From contig NZ_CADIKM010000003.1 of the NCBI RefSeq assembly GCF_902859895.1, forward strand, positions 186,001 through 250,000: a DNA stretch of 64,000 nt, read 5' to 3'. This document shows positions 26,431 through 36,324 of the stretch, one piece after another. The DNA comes from Pararobbsia alpina (GTDB taxonomy: Bacteria > Pseudomonadota > Gammaproteobacteria > Burkholderiales > Burkholderiaceae). The notes beneath the pieces were generated by a model that was given only the letters and a program-made list of their open reading frames with translations, did not search any database and was not told the origin of the DNA. How positions within the stretch are numbered: the stretch's first letter is position 1; every line of letters begins with the position of its first letter. Made by a program: the position numbers and the translations under genes.

Positions 26431-28230
26431 GTGAAATCTTCGTTGATCGCTTTCCTGGTCGTTTCGCTGGCCATGCCTCAGCCCTACCTGTTCGCACAGG
26501 CGCTGAATACGGGCGTGGACACAGCGGCATCGGGCGCTACTGCCACCGCCGCACTGGCTCAGGGTAGGGCGAACTGGCCTGCATCCGGCGATCGCGCAGT
26601 GACGACCGGCACGGTCGCCTATCGTCAGCAGAAGGCGGCGGCGGCCTTGCCCGCCTCGGCGTTGACGATCGTGCCGCCGCTGCCCCGCGAATTCCGGCGC
26701 AGTGCCAAGGACCCGCAGGACACGATCGACGCCCAGGGCTCGACCGTCAGCGCGCTTGAATCAGCGACAGGCTTCGGCAATCCCTTTGTGGTCCAGCAGT
26801 TGCCGAGCCTCGGCGATGGCTCTGGAGGCGAACTCACACCGCAGGCCGAACGCAAGCTCGGTGAGCGCGTGATGCGCGAGATCCGCTCGGATCCGGACTA
26901 TATCGACGATTGGTTGCTCGTCGACTATCTCGATTCCGTTTCGTACAAACTCGCTGTTGCGGCGCAGGATGCCTATCTGGGTGTCTATGTTCCCCAGTTC
27001 GAGGTGTTCGGCGTGCGCGACCCGCAGATCAACGCCTTCTCGCTGCCCGGCGGCTTTATCGGCATGAACACGGGACTGATCCAGGTCACGCAGACCGAGT
27101 CGGAGCTTGCCTCGGTGCTTGGCCACGAAATGGGCCACGTCCTGCAGCGGCATATCGCGCGGATGATCGGCCAACAGCGGCGCACGGGCTATGCGGCATT
27201 GGCCGGCCTGCTGTTCGGCGCGCTCGCGGGCTTGGTCGCGCACAGCGCGGACCTCGGTGAAGCGCTGGTGCTGGGATCGCAGGCGCTTGCGGTCGACAAC
27301 CAGTTGCGCTTCTCACGTTCGGCCGAGCACGAGGCCGATCGCGTCGGCTTCCGGATGCTCGAAGGCGCCGGCTACGATCCTTATGCGATGGCGGAGTTTT
27401 TCCGCCGTCTTGAAAAGGGCTCTTCCGATAGCGAGGTGGTACCCGCCTATGCGCGCACGCACCCGTTGACGACCGAGCGTATCGCGGACATGGAAGACCG
27501 CGCACGTCGGGCTCCCTACAGGCAACCGACACAGAACCCCGAATACGCATTTGTGCGTGCGCGTGCGCAGGTTCTCCAGGCCAACTGGCCAAGCGATCTG
27601 CGCGAAGTCGTGCGGCGCATGCGCGGGGAGATCCACGACCAGACCTCGCTGTATCCCGCGGGTAGCTGGTATGGCGTGGCGTTCGCGGAGTTGAGGCTCA
27701 ACGACTTCGAGGCGGCGAATGCCGCATTCGAGAATGCCCGGCAATTGTTCCGCGAGCAGATGAAGAATCCCCAGGCCGATACCCCGAGCCTCGCGGTCAT
27801 GGCGGCTCGACTGGCCTCACTCGAAGGTCGCGACGCGGACGCGCTGCGCCTTGCCGATGCGGCACGGCGCGTCTGGCCGAAATCGAATGCGGTGATCGAC
27901 GTTCAGCTCGACGCGCTGTTGCGCGCGCATCGGTACGAACAGGCGCAGGGGGTGGCGCGGCTGCAGACAGTCAAGGAGCCTGAGCAGTCCGCGTGGTGGT
28001 CCTATCTTGCCCAGTCGAGCAGCGCACTTGGGGATAGCGTCGCCGCGCATCGCGCGATGGCCGAACGGCTCGCGCTGCGCGGTGCGTGGCCCGCCGCGAC
28101 CGAACATCTCAAGGAAGCGCGCGCGCAAAAGGGCATCAACTTCTACGAAGCGTCGGCGATCGAAGCGCGCCTTCATCAAATGGAGGCGCAGTACAAGGAG
28201 GACAAGCAGGAGAAGGATGTGCTGAACTAG
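26431..28230 (+). CDS. M48-family metalloprotease with TPR tail (BepA-like)
   Basis: 599-aa exported zinc protease; BepA-type enzymes survey outer-membrane protein assembly in the periplasm. GTG start at 26431 gives a signal peptide (IAFLVVSLAMPQPYLFAQA). The zinc motif HEMGH is at residues 232-236, with the third ligand in SRSAEHEADRVGFRMLEGAG. After residue ~350 come helical TPR-like repeats (FAELRLNDFEAANAAFENAR, ASLEGRDADALRLADAARR). It is divergent from moaC with about 105 bases between them, and its 3' end overlaps the convergent gene at 28227 by four bases. Confidence 0.92.
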   Translation: MKSSLIAFLVVSLAMPQPYLFAQALNTGVDTAASGATATAALAQGRANWPASGDRAVTTGTVAYRQQKAAAALPASALTIVPPLPREFRRSAKDPQDTIDAQGSTVSALESATGFGNPFVVQQLPSLGDGSGGELTPQAERKLGERVMREIRSDPDYIDDWLLVDYLDSVSYKLAVAAQDAYLGVYVPQFEVFGVRDPQINAFSLPGGFIGMNTGLIQVTQTESELASVLGHEMGHVLQRHIARMIGQQRRTGYAALAGLLFGALAGLVAHSADLGEALVLGSQALAVDNQLRFSRSAEHEADRVGFRMLEGAGYDPYAMAEFFRRLEKGSSDSEVVPAYARTHPLTTERIADMEDRARRAPYRQPTQNPEYAFVRARAQVLQANWPSDLREVVRRMRGEIHDQTSLYPAGSWYGVAFAELRLNDFEAANAAFENARQLFREQMKNPQADTPSLAVMAARLASLEGRDADALRLADAARRVWPKSNAVIDVQLDALLRAHRYEQAQGVARLQTVKEPEQSAWWSYLAQSSSALGDSVAAHRAMAERLALRGAWPAATEHLKEARAQKGINFYEASAIEARLHQMEAQYKEDKQEKDVLN

Positions 28231-28865
28231 GGCGGCAGTCCTGCAACTCGTTGCGCGGGGCTTGCAACGAAGCCGAAGCGTTGGCCGAGTTCTTCGGCGC
28301 GAATCGACTGCACGGGAAATGACGTGCCGTCTTGCCACATGAAATGCTGCTGTCCATCGTCGCGCGGCATGTTCGGCAAGTTCGCCGCTCTCACTGGCAT
28401 CGTCTCGCGATCTTCCAATCGATCGGCAAACAGATCGAGATCGTGATCGTGGAGCACGCCGACACGTTCGCGTCGATCGCCCGCCGCATGACCGCTGAAC
28501 ACGATCGCACCCTGATCGTCGAGCCAGCAACCGTCCGGGTCCCAGTCAGCGCCGGTCTGATCTGTCAAAGCGAGCTTGCCGTCGCTACCTTCGAGCAATC
28601 TCACGACCCATGGGGCGTACTCGAGTTCGACATAGACCCTTTGCGGGCCGTTTTGAAAATACCACTGCCCGTTCGCATCGACATCGTAGTTCCGCACGAT
28701 GAAGGCACTCAGCGCCGCATGGCGGATCGGCGTGCCGAGTCCGCGATCGCGCTGCACGACTTCGTCGCGCATTCGCCAGTTGCCGCGTCGGTCGAGCAGC
28801 AACCAGCCGTAGCAGGCTGGCACATTCGGCCATTTGGCCAAGGCCTGTCGGACGATGTCATCCAT
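28227..28865 (-). CDS. Conserved DUF of Burkholderia type (MDDIVRQALAKWPNVP family)
   Basis: 212-aa soluble protein. I recognise the conserved opening MDDIVRQALAKWPNVPACYG, the middle NYDVDANGQWYFQNGPQRV and VYVELEYAPWVVRL as a proteobacterial family of unknown function (a DUF294x entry; I am not sure of the number). No signal peptide or membrane span. It is 15 bases downstream of the yheT stop on the same strand, so co-transcription is likely. Its stop overlaps the end of the convergent M48 gene. Confidence 0.75.
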   Translation of the reverse strand: MDDIVRQALAKWPNVPACYGWLLLDRRGNWRMRDEVVQRDRGLGTPIRHAALSAFIVRNYDVDANGQWYFQNGPQRVYVELEYAPWVVRLLEGSDGKLALTDQTGADWDPDGCWLDDQGAIVFSGHAAGDRRERVGVLHDHDLDLFADRLEDRETMPVRAANLPNMPRDDGQQHFMWQDGTSFPVQSIRAEELGQRFGFVASPAQRVAGLPP

Positions 28866-28880
28866 GGATAGCCTTTGAGC

Positions 28881-29867
28881 CTAGCGTGCGAACGCGTCGA
28901 AAAAATTGAGCAGCCGGGTGCCGAGCCAATCGAGCCGTCCGGGAAACGCTCCCGTCATGAAGCCGACATGGCCGCCCGTCGCGGGCTGCTCGAGCTCGAC
29001 CGAGGAGCTCACCTGTGCGCGGGTCGGCAGCGCATGCGCGGGCAGGAAAGGATCGTTGCGCGCATTGAGTACAAGCGTCGGCACGGCGATTTCGCCGAGC
29101 ACATGAATCGCCGACGCACGATGCCAGTAGTCGTCCGCGTCGCGATAGCCGTGCAGCGGCGCCGTGACGATATCGTCGAAATCGTGGAGATCGCGCGCCC
29201 CTAGCATGGCCTCGCGGTCAAACAAGCCCGGAAACTGCTCGAGTTTGCGCAAGCCCTTGAACTTCATGGTCTTGAGAAACGAACGGGTATAGACCATATT
29301 GAAGCCGCCCGACAGCGCCTGGCCGCCCGCCGCGAGATTGACGGGCGCGGAGACGGCCGCAGCCGCATCGACGATTGCCGCCGAGTCTTCGCGGCGCTCG
29401 CCAAGCCAGCGCAGCAAAGCATTGCCGCCGAGCGATATGCCAGCCACGAACAACTTGCCGCGATGCCGTGCTCGTAGCCGCCGCAGGATCCAGTCGATCT
29501 CGGTGCTGTCACCCGAATGGTAGAAGCGCGGCGCCAGGTTCATGCTGCCGCTGCAACTGCGAAAATGCGGGACCGCGCCCTGCCAGCCGCGCGCCCCGAC
29601 GAGGGCCATCGTACTGAGTGCGTAGTGGCTCGCCGAACTGCCTTCGAGCCCGTGGAACAGCACCAGCAGCGGGGCGTCGCGCCCGGCCTCGGGCGCGCAT
29701 CCGAGCCCGAAGCCCATCAGATCGAGATCGACAAAGTCGCCGTCCGGCGCATCCCAGCGTTCGCGCTCGAAATGCACCGGCCGCAGCTTGCCGAACTTGG
29801 CCGGCACGATGGTCTGAAGATGGCCGCTCGGCAACCAGCGCGGAGCGATATAGAGCGGCGGTGTCAT
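28881..29867 (-). CDS. YheT-family alpha/beta hydrolase
   Basis: 328-aa hydrolase of the YheT/ABHD1-3 group. Start chosen at the ATG ending at 29867 (MTPPLYIAPRWLPSGHLQTI); eight codons more are possible. Seen: the family opening WLPSGHLQTIVPA, HGLEGSS oxyanion region, nucleophile elbow AGISLGGNALLRWLGE, an acid in NARNDPFLP and the final His in GGHVGFM. The natural substrate is not established; related enzymes act on short-chain esters or lipids. It lies in a minus-strand run with the NTF2-like gene upstream. Confidence 0.92.
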   Translation of the reverse strand: MTPPLYIAPRWLPSGHLQTIVPAKFGKLRPVHFERERWDAPDGDFVDLDLMGFGLGCAPEAGRDAPLLVLFHGLEGSSASHYALSTMALVGARGWQGAVPHFRSCSGSMNLAPRFYHSGDSTEIDWILRRLRARHRGKLFVAGISLGGNALLRWLGERREDSAAIVDAAAAVSAPVNLAAGGQALSGGFNMVYTRSFLKTMKFKGLRKLEQFPGLFDREAMLGARDLHDFDDIVTAPLHGYRDADDYWHRASAIHVLGEIAVPTLVLNARNDPFLPAHALPTRAQVSSSVELEQPATGGHVGFMTGAFPGRLDWLGTRLLNFFDAFAR

Positions 29868-29906
29868 CGTCTGCCTGCGTTCAGGCTGCATCCGTGCCCG
29901 CGGGCA

Positions 29907-30353
29907 TCAGTGCAGCGGCCCCTGGTCGCGGTGCAGGCGCGTGGCGAACTGGTCGGCGGCTTTCGCGGGCATCACGCTCGAATGGATATGGGCGATGCGC
30001 CATTCGCCGCGCTCATGAACCATCACATAGGTCGAGAACACCATTTCGGGCACATCGTTTTCGCCTGCCGCGCGATGCGCCTCGGCGACCGCATAGACGA
30101 TCGTGCCAAGGCTGTCGTACACGCGTATGTCGAGCGGCTCGATGGCGGTACGCGACAATTCGAACTGCTTGGCAAGGCCGGAGCGAATCTGGTCAAGTCC
30201 ATGCAGATGGGAGCCATCGGGACAGATGTAGGAAACGAATTCCTCGTCGATCCACAGATCCATCAGACCGTCGAGATTGGCTTCGCTGACCGCACGGTAG
30301 AACGCGTGCAGGGTATCGGCGGCAGCTTCGAACAGGCGGGCAAATCGTGGCAT
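29907..30353 (-). CDS. NTF2/SnoaL-like domain protein
   Basis: 148-aa single-domain protein of the cone-shaped NTF2-like fold (DUF4440/SnoaL-like). Seen: a helix with FYRAVSEANLDGLMDLW, DEEFVSYICPDG, GLDQIRSGLAK, and the strand pair VFSTYVMVHERGEWRIAHIH typical of the fold. No catalytic set is diagnostic. It may bind a small ligand or act as an isomerase-like enzyme. It is placed between waaF and yheT on the minus strand. Confidence 0.82.
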   Translation of the reverse strand: MPRFARLFEAAADTLHAFYRAVSEANLDGLMDLWIDEEFVSYICPDGSHLHGLDQIRSGLAKQFELSRTAIEPLDIRVYDSLGTIVYAVAEAHRAAGENDVPEMVFSTYVMVHERGEWRIAHIHSSVMPAKAADQFATRLHRDQGPLH

Positions 30354-30415
30354 CGTTTGTTCAAAAGTTGCGGCGGTTCAAGTGGCGCCCGGCGTTGCCC
30401 GGGCGGTCGCCTGCA

Positions 30416-31447
30416 CTAGCGGCGCGCGACCAGCATTTCGCGCAATTGCTCGAACACCTGCTCGGGGCTCAGGTCGCGCATGCACTTGAAATGCCCAAGC
30501 GGGCATTCGCGCTGAAAGCACGGGCTGCATTCGAGATGGAGCCATTGTACCTTCGCGCTTTCCGAGAGGGGCGGCGTATGGCGCGGATCCGACGATCCAT
30601 AGAGCGCGACGAGGGGACGGCGCAGCGCCGCGGCCACGTGCATGAGTCCTGAATCGTTTGAAACGACCGCGCTCGCCCGGCCGATCAGCGCACAAGCATC
30701 GGACAGCGAAGTCTGGCCGCAGAGGTTGCGCACGAACGGCGCGTGCTCCGCGATGGCCGCGGCAATCGGCGAATCCTTCGGCGAGCCGAGCGCGACGATC
30801 TGCGCATACGGGAACGCATGCCGCACGAGCTGCGCAAGCGCGCCGAACTGCTCGGCGGGCCAGCGCTTCGCAGGGCCGAATTCCGCACCGGGGCAGAACA
30901 CGACGAGCGGCACGCGGTTGTCGAGCGTAAACCGGTTCGACACGCGCACACCTTCGTTCAGGTCGGACTCGATGCGCGGCAGCGGCAAATCGTCGGGCAG
31001 GCTCGCCCCCGGCGCATAGGCCAGGGCCGCGTAGTGCCGCACCATGGGTGGACGCGCATCCTTGCGCGGATTCGCATGGCGCACATTGAGCAGGCCGTGG
31101 CGGAACTCGCCCGTATAGCCGATGCGCAGCCGGACCCCGGCCATCCACGGAATCAGGGCGGACTTGAGCGAATTCGGCAGCACGTAAGCGGCATCGTAGC
31201 GCTCTTCACGCAGGTCACCCGCGAGCTGCCAGCGATTGAGCAGTTGCAGCTTGCCATGCGCGAGGGTGCTCGAGTGAACCGCGCTGATCTCGGGCATGCG
31301 CTCGAGCACCGGCGCGACCCAGGCCGGCGCGAGCGCATCGATCGTCAGTCGGGGGTTCAGCCGCTTCAGCAGGGTGAACAGCGGCTGCGCCATCAGTGCA
31401 TCGCCGATCCAGTTCGGCGCGATGACGAGCGCGCGGCGCAGGCTCAA
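30416..31447 (-). CDS. waaF: Lipopolysaccharide heptosyltransferase II (WaaF-like)
   Basis: 343-aa glycosyltransferase family 9 enzyme adding the second heptose to the LPS inner core at the cytoplasmic membrane. I chose the TTG ending at 31447, which overlaps the stop of the zinc-ribbon gene (TTGA) and gives LRRALVIAPNWIGDALMAQP, the canonical start; no ATG is suitably placed. Seen: GYTGEFRHGLLN, VFCPGAEFGPAKRWPAEQF, SNDSGLMHVAAAL and YGSSDPRHTPP, all WaaF signatures. Translation is likely coupled to the upstream gene. Confidence 0.9.
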   Translation of the reverse strand: MSLRRALVIAPNWIGDALMAQPLFTLLKRLNPRLTIDALAPAWVAPVLERMPEISAVHSSTLAHGKLQLLNRWQLAGDLREERYDAAYVLPNSLKSALIPWMAGVRLRIGYTGEFRHGLLNVRHANPRKDARPPMVRHYAALAYAPGASLPDDLPLPRIESDLNEGVRVSNRFTLDNRVPLVVFCPGAEFGPAKRWPAEQFGALAQLVRHAFPYAQIVALGSPKDSPIAAAIAEHAPFVRNLCGQTSLSDACALIGRASAVVSNDSGLMHVAAALRRPLVALYGSSDPRHTPPLSESAKVQWLHLECSPCFQRECPLGHFKCMRDLSPEQVFEQLREMLVARR

Positions 31448-31641
31448 TGATGACCCTTGAGCACTTCGCCGGCGCGCAGCTTGTAGCGCGTGCTGCAGTA
31501 CGGGCAGCGCGCTTCGCCGTGGGTGACGTCGATGAACACGCGCGGATGGGAGCTCCAGCGTGCCATCTGCGGGTTCGGGCAATAGACGGGAAGATCTTTG
31601 GCGCTGACTTCGACCAGCGGCATCGCGGTGTTTTCGCTCAT
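31444..31641 (-). CDS. Small zinc-ribbon (CHCC-type) protein
   Basis: 65 aa, related to the C-terminal zinc finger of complex I subunit NDUFS6 (COG4391). Zinc ligands are C21 in LPVYCPNP, H32 in SHPRVFIDV and the CPYC pair of EARCPYCSTRYKL. It ends KGHH and its stop overlaps the TTG start of waaF. The role of the bacterial members is unknown; it lies between ilvE and waaF as in other Burkholderia. Confidence 0.88.
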   Translation of the reverse strand: MSENTAMPLVEVSAKDLPVYCPNPQMARWSSHPRVFIDVTHGEARCPYCSTRYKLRAGEVLKGHH

Positions 31642-31806
31642 GGGAACCGTTCTTCTACGAAATACTCAATCGATTTTCGTCGGCCGGTGGCCCGGCCCTC
31701 GTGGATTCTTCTGCTGCACCCGCATGCCGGCCTGCGCCGCGCCGGCGAGCCGGCGCGTGGGGCCTGTGCACCCGGGTCTGTCTGGCACCCGACGCCGCCC
31801 GGATTC

Positions 31807-32727
31807 TCAGATCTTGCTCAGCCAGTGCGCGTATTTCGGGTTCTTGCCTTCGACGATCTCGAAAAATGCGCTTTGCAGCTTCTCGGTAATGGGGCCGCGG
31901 CTGCCGCTACCGATCGTGCGATTGTCGAGCTCGCGAATCGGCGTGACTTCGGCCGCCGTTCCCGTGAAGAACGCCTCGTCGCAGGTATAGACCTCGTCGC
32001 GCGTGATCCGCTTTTCGATCACTTCGATGCCGGCCGCGCGCGCGAGCGTGATGACCGTGTCGCGCGTGATGCCGTCGAGGCAGGAGGCGAGGTCCGGCGT
32101 ATAGAGCTTGCCGTTGTTCACGAGGAAGAAGTTTTCTCCCGAGCCTTCCGAGACATAACCGTCGACGTCGAGCAGCAGCGCTTCGTCATAGCCGTCGGCA
32201 GTCGCTTCCTGGTTCGCGAGGATCGAATTGACATACCAGCCCGAGGCCTTCGCGCGGACCATCGACACATTCACATGGTGGCGCGTGAACGACGAGGTCT
32301 TGACGCGAATGCCCTTCGCGAGGCCGTCTTCACCCAGATAGGCGCCCCAAGGCCAGGCCGCGATCGCGACGTGGATCGTGTTGCCCCTGGCCGACACGCC
32401 GAGCTTTTCCGAGCCGACCCAGACGATCGGGCGGATATAGCAGGAGTCGAGCCCATTCGCGCGCACGACTTCGAGCTGGGCTTCGGCGAGGGTCTTCTGG
32501 TCGAACGGAATCTCCATCTGGAAGATCTTGGCCGAATTGAACAGCCGCTTCGTATGCTCCGCAAGCCTGAAAATCGCCGTGCCATCCACGGTCTTGTATG
32601 CGCGCACGCCTTCGAAGACTCCCATCCCATAGTGCAGGGTATGGGTCAGGACGTGGATCTGCGCGTCGCGCCAGTCGATCAGCTTGCCATCCTTCCAGAT
32701 CTTGCCGTCGCGGTCGGCCATGGACAT
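31807..32727 (-). CDS. ilvE: Branched-chain amino acid aminotransferase
   Basis: 306-aa PLP-dependent class IV aminotransferase for the last step of Val, Ile and Leu synthesis. AGGAGA lies nine bases before the ATG ending at 32727. Seen: [49 protein letters not shown] with the PLP-binding Lys in [12 protein letters not shown], and the [18 protein letters not shown] and [13 protein letters not shown]-like patterns. It is divergent from pgk across 430 bp and precedes the zinc-ribbon gene. Confidence 0.95.
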   Translation of the reverse strand: MSMADRDGKIWKDGKLIDWRDAQIHVLTHTLHYGMGVFEGVRAYKTVDGTAIFRLAEHTKRLFNSAKIFQMEIPFDQKTLAEAQLEVVRANGLDSCYIRPIVWVGSEKLGVSARGNTIHVAIAAWPWGAYLGEDGLAKGIRVKTSSFTRHHVNVSMVRAKASGWYVNSILANQEATADGYDEALLLDVDGYVSEGSGENFFLVNNGKLYTPDLASCLDGITRDTVITLARAAGIEVIEKRITRDEVYTCDEAFFTGTAAEVTPIRELDNRTIGSGSRGPITEKLQSAFFEIVEGKNPKYAHWLSKI

Positions 32728-33157
32728 CACGATTCTCCTAATGTGGGTTCTAAAGCGGGCGTTGAGCCAAGTCCAGCATTGTAAATCAGGTGCGCCGCGC
32801 GGCTGCGCGTTTTCCAACATCGTGCGCAAAGTGCGGGCATTCCGGCCTGTGCGTGTAGGTTTTCGTAAGTTTGTGAAGGTATTTCGTCAGCCATTCGGCC
32901 AGGGTGCAATTCAGCGGGGCTTCGCGCATAGTCGAGGTTCGCGGGAACGCCCGGCGGGCCTCAGGCAGCGTGACTTCCTGCCCGGCGCGGTGATCTCTGT
33001 CACATTGGAACACCGGTCGGATCAGGTAAAATACCCTTCCCTCACACCCGAGGGGTCTGAGGGGGCTGTTGCTGCCGGTCATACGGCGTCCCGACGACCC
33101 GCGAGCCACGGCCTCCGAGTTACGATTTCAATCACCCACCAGACCACCCACATTCAC
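32728..33157. other. Divergent regulatory spacer ilvE/pgk
   Basis: 430 bp with no supported gene; in-frame extensions of both neighbours run into it but show no conserved sequence. The best signal is a TTGGAA/TAAAAT promoter for pgk (33005-33032). Confidence 0.45.
33005..33032 (+). promoter_or_regulatory. Putative sigma-70 promoter of pgk
   Basis: TTGGAA (33005-33010), 16-bp spacer, TAAAAT (33027-33032), about 125 bases before the pgk start. Confidence 0.5.
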
Positions 33158-34354
33158 ATGACCCAAGTTTTGCGTCTTTCCGATCTGATCGCCGACGGCA
33201 AGCTCTCCGGCAAGCGAGTGTTCATCCGCGCCGACTTGAACGTGCCGCAGGACGACCAGGGCAATATCACCGAAGACACGCGTATCCGTGCGTCGGCGCC
33301 GGCGATCCGCCAGGCACTCGAAGCCGGCGCGGCGGTGATGGTCACCTCCCACCTCGGACGTCCGACCGAAGGCGAATTCAAGCCGGAAGACTCGCTCGCA
33401 CCGGTTGCGAAGCGTCTTGCCGAACTGCTCGGCCGTGAGGTGCCGCTGGTGGCGAACTGGGTCGAGAACGGTGTCGACGTGAAGCCGGGCCAGCTCGTGA
33501 TGCTCGAGAACTGCCGCGTCAACAAGGGTGAAAAGAAGGACTCCGACGAGCTCGCCCGGAAGATGGCGAAGCTTTGCGATATTTATGTGAACGACGCGTT
33601 CGGCACGGCACATCGCGCCGAAGCGACGACCCACGGCATCGCGAAATACGCGCCCATCGCCTGCGCGGGCCCGCTGCTCGCACAGGAACTCGATGCGCTG
33701 GGCCGCGCCCTGGGCGCGCCCAAGCGACCGCTCGTCGCGATCGTCGCGGGCTCGAAGGTCTCGACCAAGCTGACGATCCTGAAGGCGCTTGCCGCAAAGG
33801 TCGACCGGCTGATCGTCGGCGGCGGCATCGCGAACACTTTCCTGCTCGCCGCCGGTCATCCGATCGGCAAGTCGCTCGCCGAGGCCGATCTGGTCGACGA
33901 AGCGAAGGCGATCATCGATTTGATGAAGCAACGTGGCGCTTCGGTGCCGGTGCCGACCGACGTCGTGACGGCCAAGGAGTTCTCGCCGAACGCGAAGGCG
34001 CAAACGAAGCCGGTCGCCGATGTGGCGGCCGACGACCTGATTCTCGATATCGGCCCGCAGACCTCGGCCGTGCTCGCGAAGCAGATCGCCGAGGCCGGCA
34101 CGATCGTCTGGAACGGCCCGGTCGGCGTGTTCGAGTTCGACGCGTTCGAGCAGGGCACGAAGACGCTCGCGCATGCGATCGCGCAGTCGCCGGCGTTCTC
34201 GATCGCCGGCGGCGGCGATACGCTCGCGGCGATCGCGAAATACGGCATCGCCGACAAGATCGGTTATATCTCGACGGGCGGCGGAGCCTTCCTCGAATTC
34301 CTGGAAGGCAAGACGCTGCCTGCCGTCGCCGTACTTGAATCGCGGGCCCAATAA
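33158..34354 (+). CDS. pgk: Phosphoglycerate kinase
   Basis: 398 aa (family about 390-415). Transfers phosphate from 1,3-bisphosphoglycerate to ADP. Start [20 protein letters not shown] at 33158. Seen: [46 protein letters not shown], the nucleotide region [19 protein letters not shown] and the C-terminal [11 protein letters not shown]-type loop ([17 protein letters not shown]). First of a glycolytic run pgk-pyk-fba. Confidence 0.98.
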   Translation: MTQVLRLSDLIADGKLSGKRVFIRADLNVPQDDQGNITEDTRIRASAPAIRQALEAGAAVMVTSHLGRPTEGEFKPEDSLAPVAKRLAELLGREVPLVANWVENGVDVKPGQLVMLENCRVNKGEKKDSDELARKMAKLCDIYVNDAFGTAHRAEATTHGIAKYAPIACAGPLLAQELDALGRALGAPKRPLVAIVAGSKVSTKLTILKALAAKVDRLIVGGGIANTFLLAAGHPIGKSLAEADLVDEAKAIIDLMKQRGASVPVPTDVVTAKEFSPNAKAQTKPVADVAADDLILDIGPQTSAVLAKQIAEAGTIVWNGPVGVFEFDAFEQGTKTLAHAIAQSPAFSIAGGGDTLAAIAKYGIADKIGYISTGGGAFLEFLEGKTLPAVAVLESRAQ

Positions 34355-34355
34355 C

Positions 34356-34760
34356 ATGACCTCCCGCCGCAGGAAGGCTTCACCCGATCAGATCGCCGAT
34401 ACGCCTGCCAACTCCGATGTGGAGCCGGCCCTGCAGAGCGGTGTAACCAGCACGATGCCGGTCGCGAGCGAGACCGCACACGATGTCGTGGCGGTGCTGG
34501 CCGCGCTTAAGGCGACCACTGAAGCGGCGAGCGCTGCGGTCGAGGCCGATGCCGTGGGTTTCAAGGGCGTTTCGTCCGCGAGCCCGGACGCTTGCTCAAC
34601 ACCCATCGCCGCGCCGGCGGCCGCTGCCGGCAGCCTGTCGCCGGCCGATGCTTCGCCTACAAGAATACAAAACCCGACAGCCCTCGATTCACGGGACATC
34701 CGTGCGTCGTCAACGGCTGCGTCATTCAACGAAACTGCCCATAGCAGAACGAGGAGATCC
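34356..34760 (+). other. Open in-frame Ala/Ser-rich stretch before pyk
   Basis: From an ATG one base after the pgk stop, 135 codons stay open in frame with pyk with no stop (MTSRRRKASPDQIADTPANS and onward). Codon use is like coding DNA (many GCG/GCC, GTC), and the peptide is Ala/Ser/Thr-rich without known domains. It could encode a disordered extension of pyruvate kinase, or be a leader that merely lacks stops at high GC. The strong ribosome site at 34751 favours the shorter pyk product. Confidence 0.4.
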
Positions 34761-36197
34761 ATGCATCGCGCCACTAAAATCGTCGCAACACTCGGCCCAG
34801 CTTCGAGTTCCTTCGACACCCTGTTGCAAATGATCAAGGCTGGCGTCGATGTTGTGCGGCTGAACTTTTCGCACGGCAAGGCTGACGACCATCGCGAACG
34901 CGCCGAGACGGTTCGCGAGGCCGCCCGCCAGTGCGGCCGCGAAATCGCGATCATGGCCGATCTCCAGGGACCGAAGATCCGCGTGGGCAAGTTCGCGCAA
35001 GGCAAGGTCATGCTGATCGCCGGCCAACCGTTCATCCTCGATGCCGCGTGCGAACTCGGCAATGACGAGCGAGTCGGGCTCGACTACAAGGACCTGCCGC
35101 GCGACCTGAAGCCGAACGACGTGCTGCTGCTCAACGACGGCCTGATCGTGCTGACCGTCTCGCGGATCGTCGGCGACGAGATCCACACCGTCGTCAAGAT
35201 CGGCGGCGAGCTCTCGAACAACAAGGGCATCAACCGCCAGGGCGGCGGCCTGACCGCGCCGGCGCTGACGGCGAAGGACATGGAGGACATCAAGACCGCC
35301 ATGTCGCTCGGCGCCGACTATATCGCCGTGTCGTTCCCGAAGAACGCGACCGATATGGAAATGGCGCGTCAGCTCGGCAATATCGCGGGCGAGCCGTACG
35401 GCATCCGCCCGAAGATGATCGCGAAGATTGAACGTGCCGAGGCGATCCCGGTGCTCCAGGCGATTCTCGATGCGTCGGACGGCATCATGGTCGCGCGCGG
35501 CGACCTCGCGGTCGAAGTCGGCAATGCAGCCGTGCCGGCTCTGCAGAAGCGCATGATCCGGATGGCGCGCGACTCGAACAAGGTCGTGATCACCGCGACC
35601 CAGATGATGGAGTCGATGATCCAGAACCCGGTGCCGACCCGTGCCGAAGTCTCGGACGTCGCCAACGCGGTGCTCGACGGCACGGACGCGGTGATGTTGT
35701 CGGCCGAGACCGCCGCCGGCAAGTACCCGGTCGAAACGATCGAGGCGATGGCGGCGATCTGCGTCGAGGCCGAAAAGTCCGAACATGTCGAGCTCGACAA
35801 CGACTTCCTGAACCGGACCTTCACGCGGATCGACCAGTCGATCGCGATGGGCGCGCTGTTCACGGCGTATCACCTCGATGCGAAGGCGATCGTCGCGCTG
35901 ACTGAATCGGGTGCGACGGCGCTCTGGATGAGCCGTCACTGGATTCACGTGCCGATCTACGCGCTGACGCCGCGCGAGTCCAGCGTGCGCGCGATGTCCT
36001 TGTACCGCAATGTGACGCCGGTCGCGATCGATTCGAACCGCGACCGTGATGCGGCGCTCTCCGATGCGATCGACATCATCGTGTCCAAGGGCTTTGCGAA
36101 ACATGGCGACAAGATCGTGCTGACCGTCGGCGAGCCGATGGGCCAGGCGGGCGGCACCAATACCCTCAAGATCGTGCGGATCGGCGAGCCGATCTGA
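34761..36197 (+). CDS. pyk: Pyruvate kinase
   Basis: 478 aa, the usual length. Converts PEP and ADP to pyruvate and ATP. GAGGAG stands ten bases before the ATG at 34761, giving [16 protein letters not shown], the family start. Seen: [33 protein letters not shown], the active-site region [39 protein letters not shown] and [20 protein letters not shown]. The frame is also open 135 codons upstream. Followed by fba after 127 bases. Confidence 0.97.
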   Translation: MHRATKIVATLGPASSSFDTLLQMIKAGVDVVRLNFSHGKADDHRERAETVREAARQCGREIAIMADLQGPKIRVGKFAQGKVMLIAGQPFILDAACELGNDERVGLDYKDLPRDLKPNDVLLLNDGLIVLTVSRIVGDEIHTVVKIGGELSNNKGINRQGGGLTAPALTAKDMEDIKTAMSLGADYIAVSFPKNATDMEMARQLGNIAGEPYGIRPKMIAKIERAEAIPVLQAILDASDGIMVARGDLAVEVGNAAVPALQKRMIRMARDSNKVVITATQMMESMIQNPVPTRAEVSDVANAVLDGTDAVMLSAETAAGKYPVETIEAMAAICVEAEKSEHVELDNDFLNRTFTRIDQSIAMGALFTAYHLDAKAIVALTESGATALWMSRHWIHVPIYALTPRESSVRAMSLYRNVTPVAIDSNRDRDAALSDAIDIIVSKGFAKHGDKIVLTVGEPMGQAGGTNTLKIVRIGEPI

Positions 36198-36324
36198 ACG
36201 CGCGAGGGCAACTGCTTCAAAGGGTGTCGCGCCGCGCAATGATCGGCGCACGCGACGCCCTGGCCCTGTGCTTGCGAGAGGCGAGCCGGGCCGCAAGGTT
36301 TCTACACAGTCCCAAGGAGTAAAC

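Noticed and set aside
31447-32784. 445-codon plus-strand frame over ilvE
   Set aside because: Antisense to ilvE; conserved motifs lie only on the minus strand.
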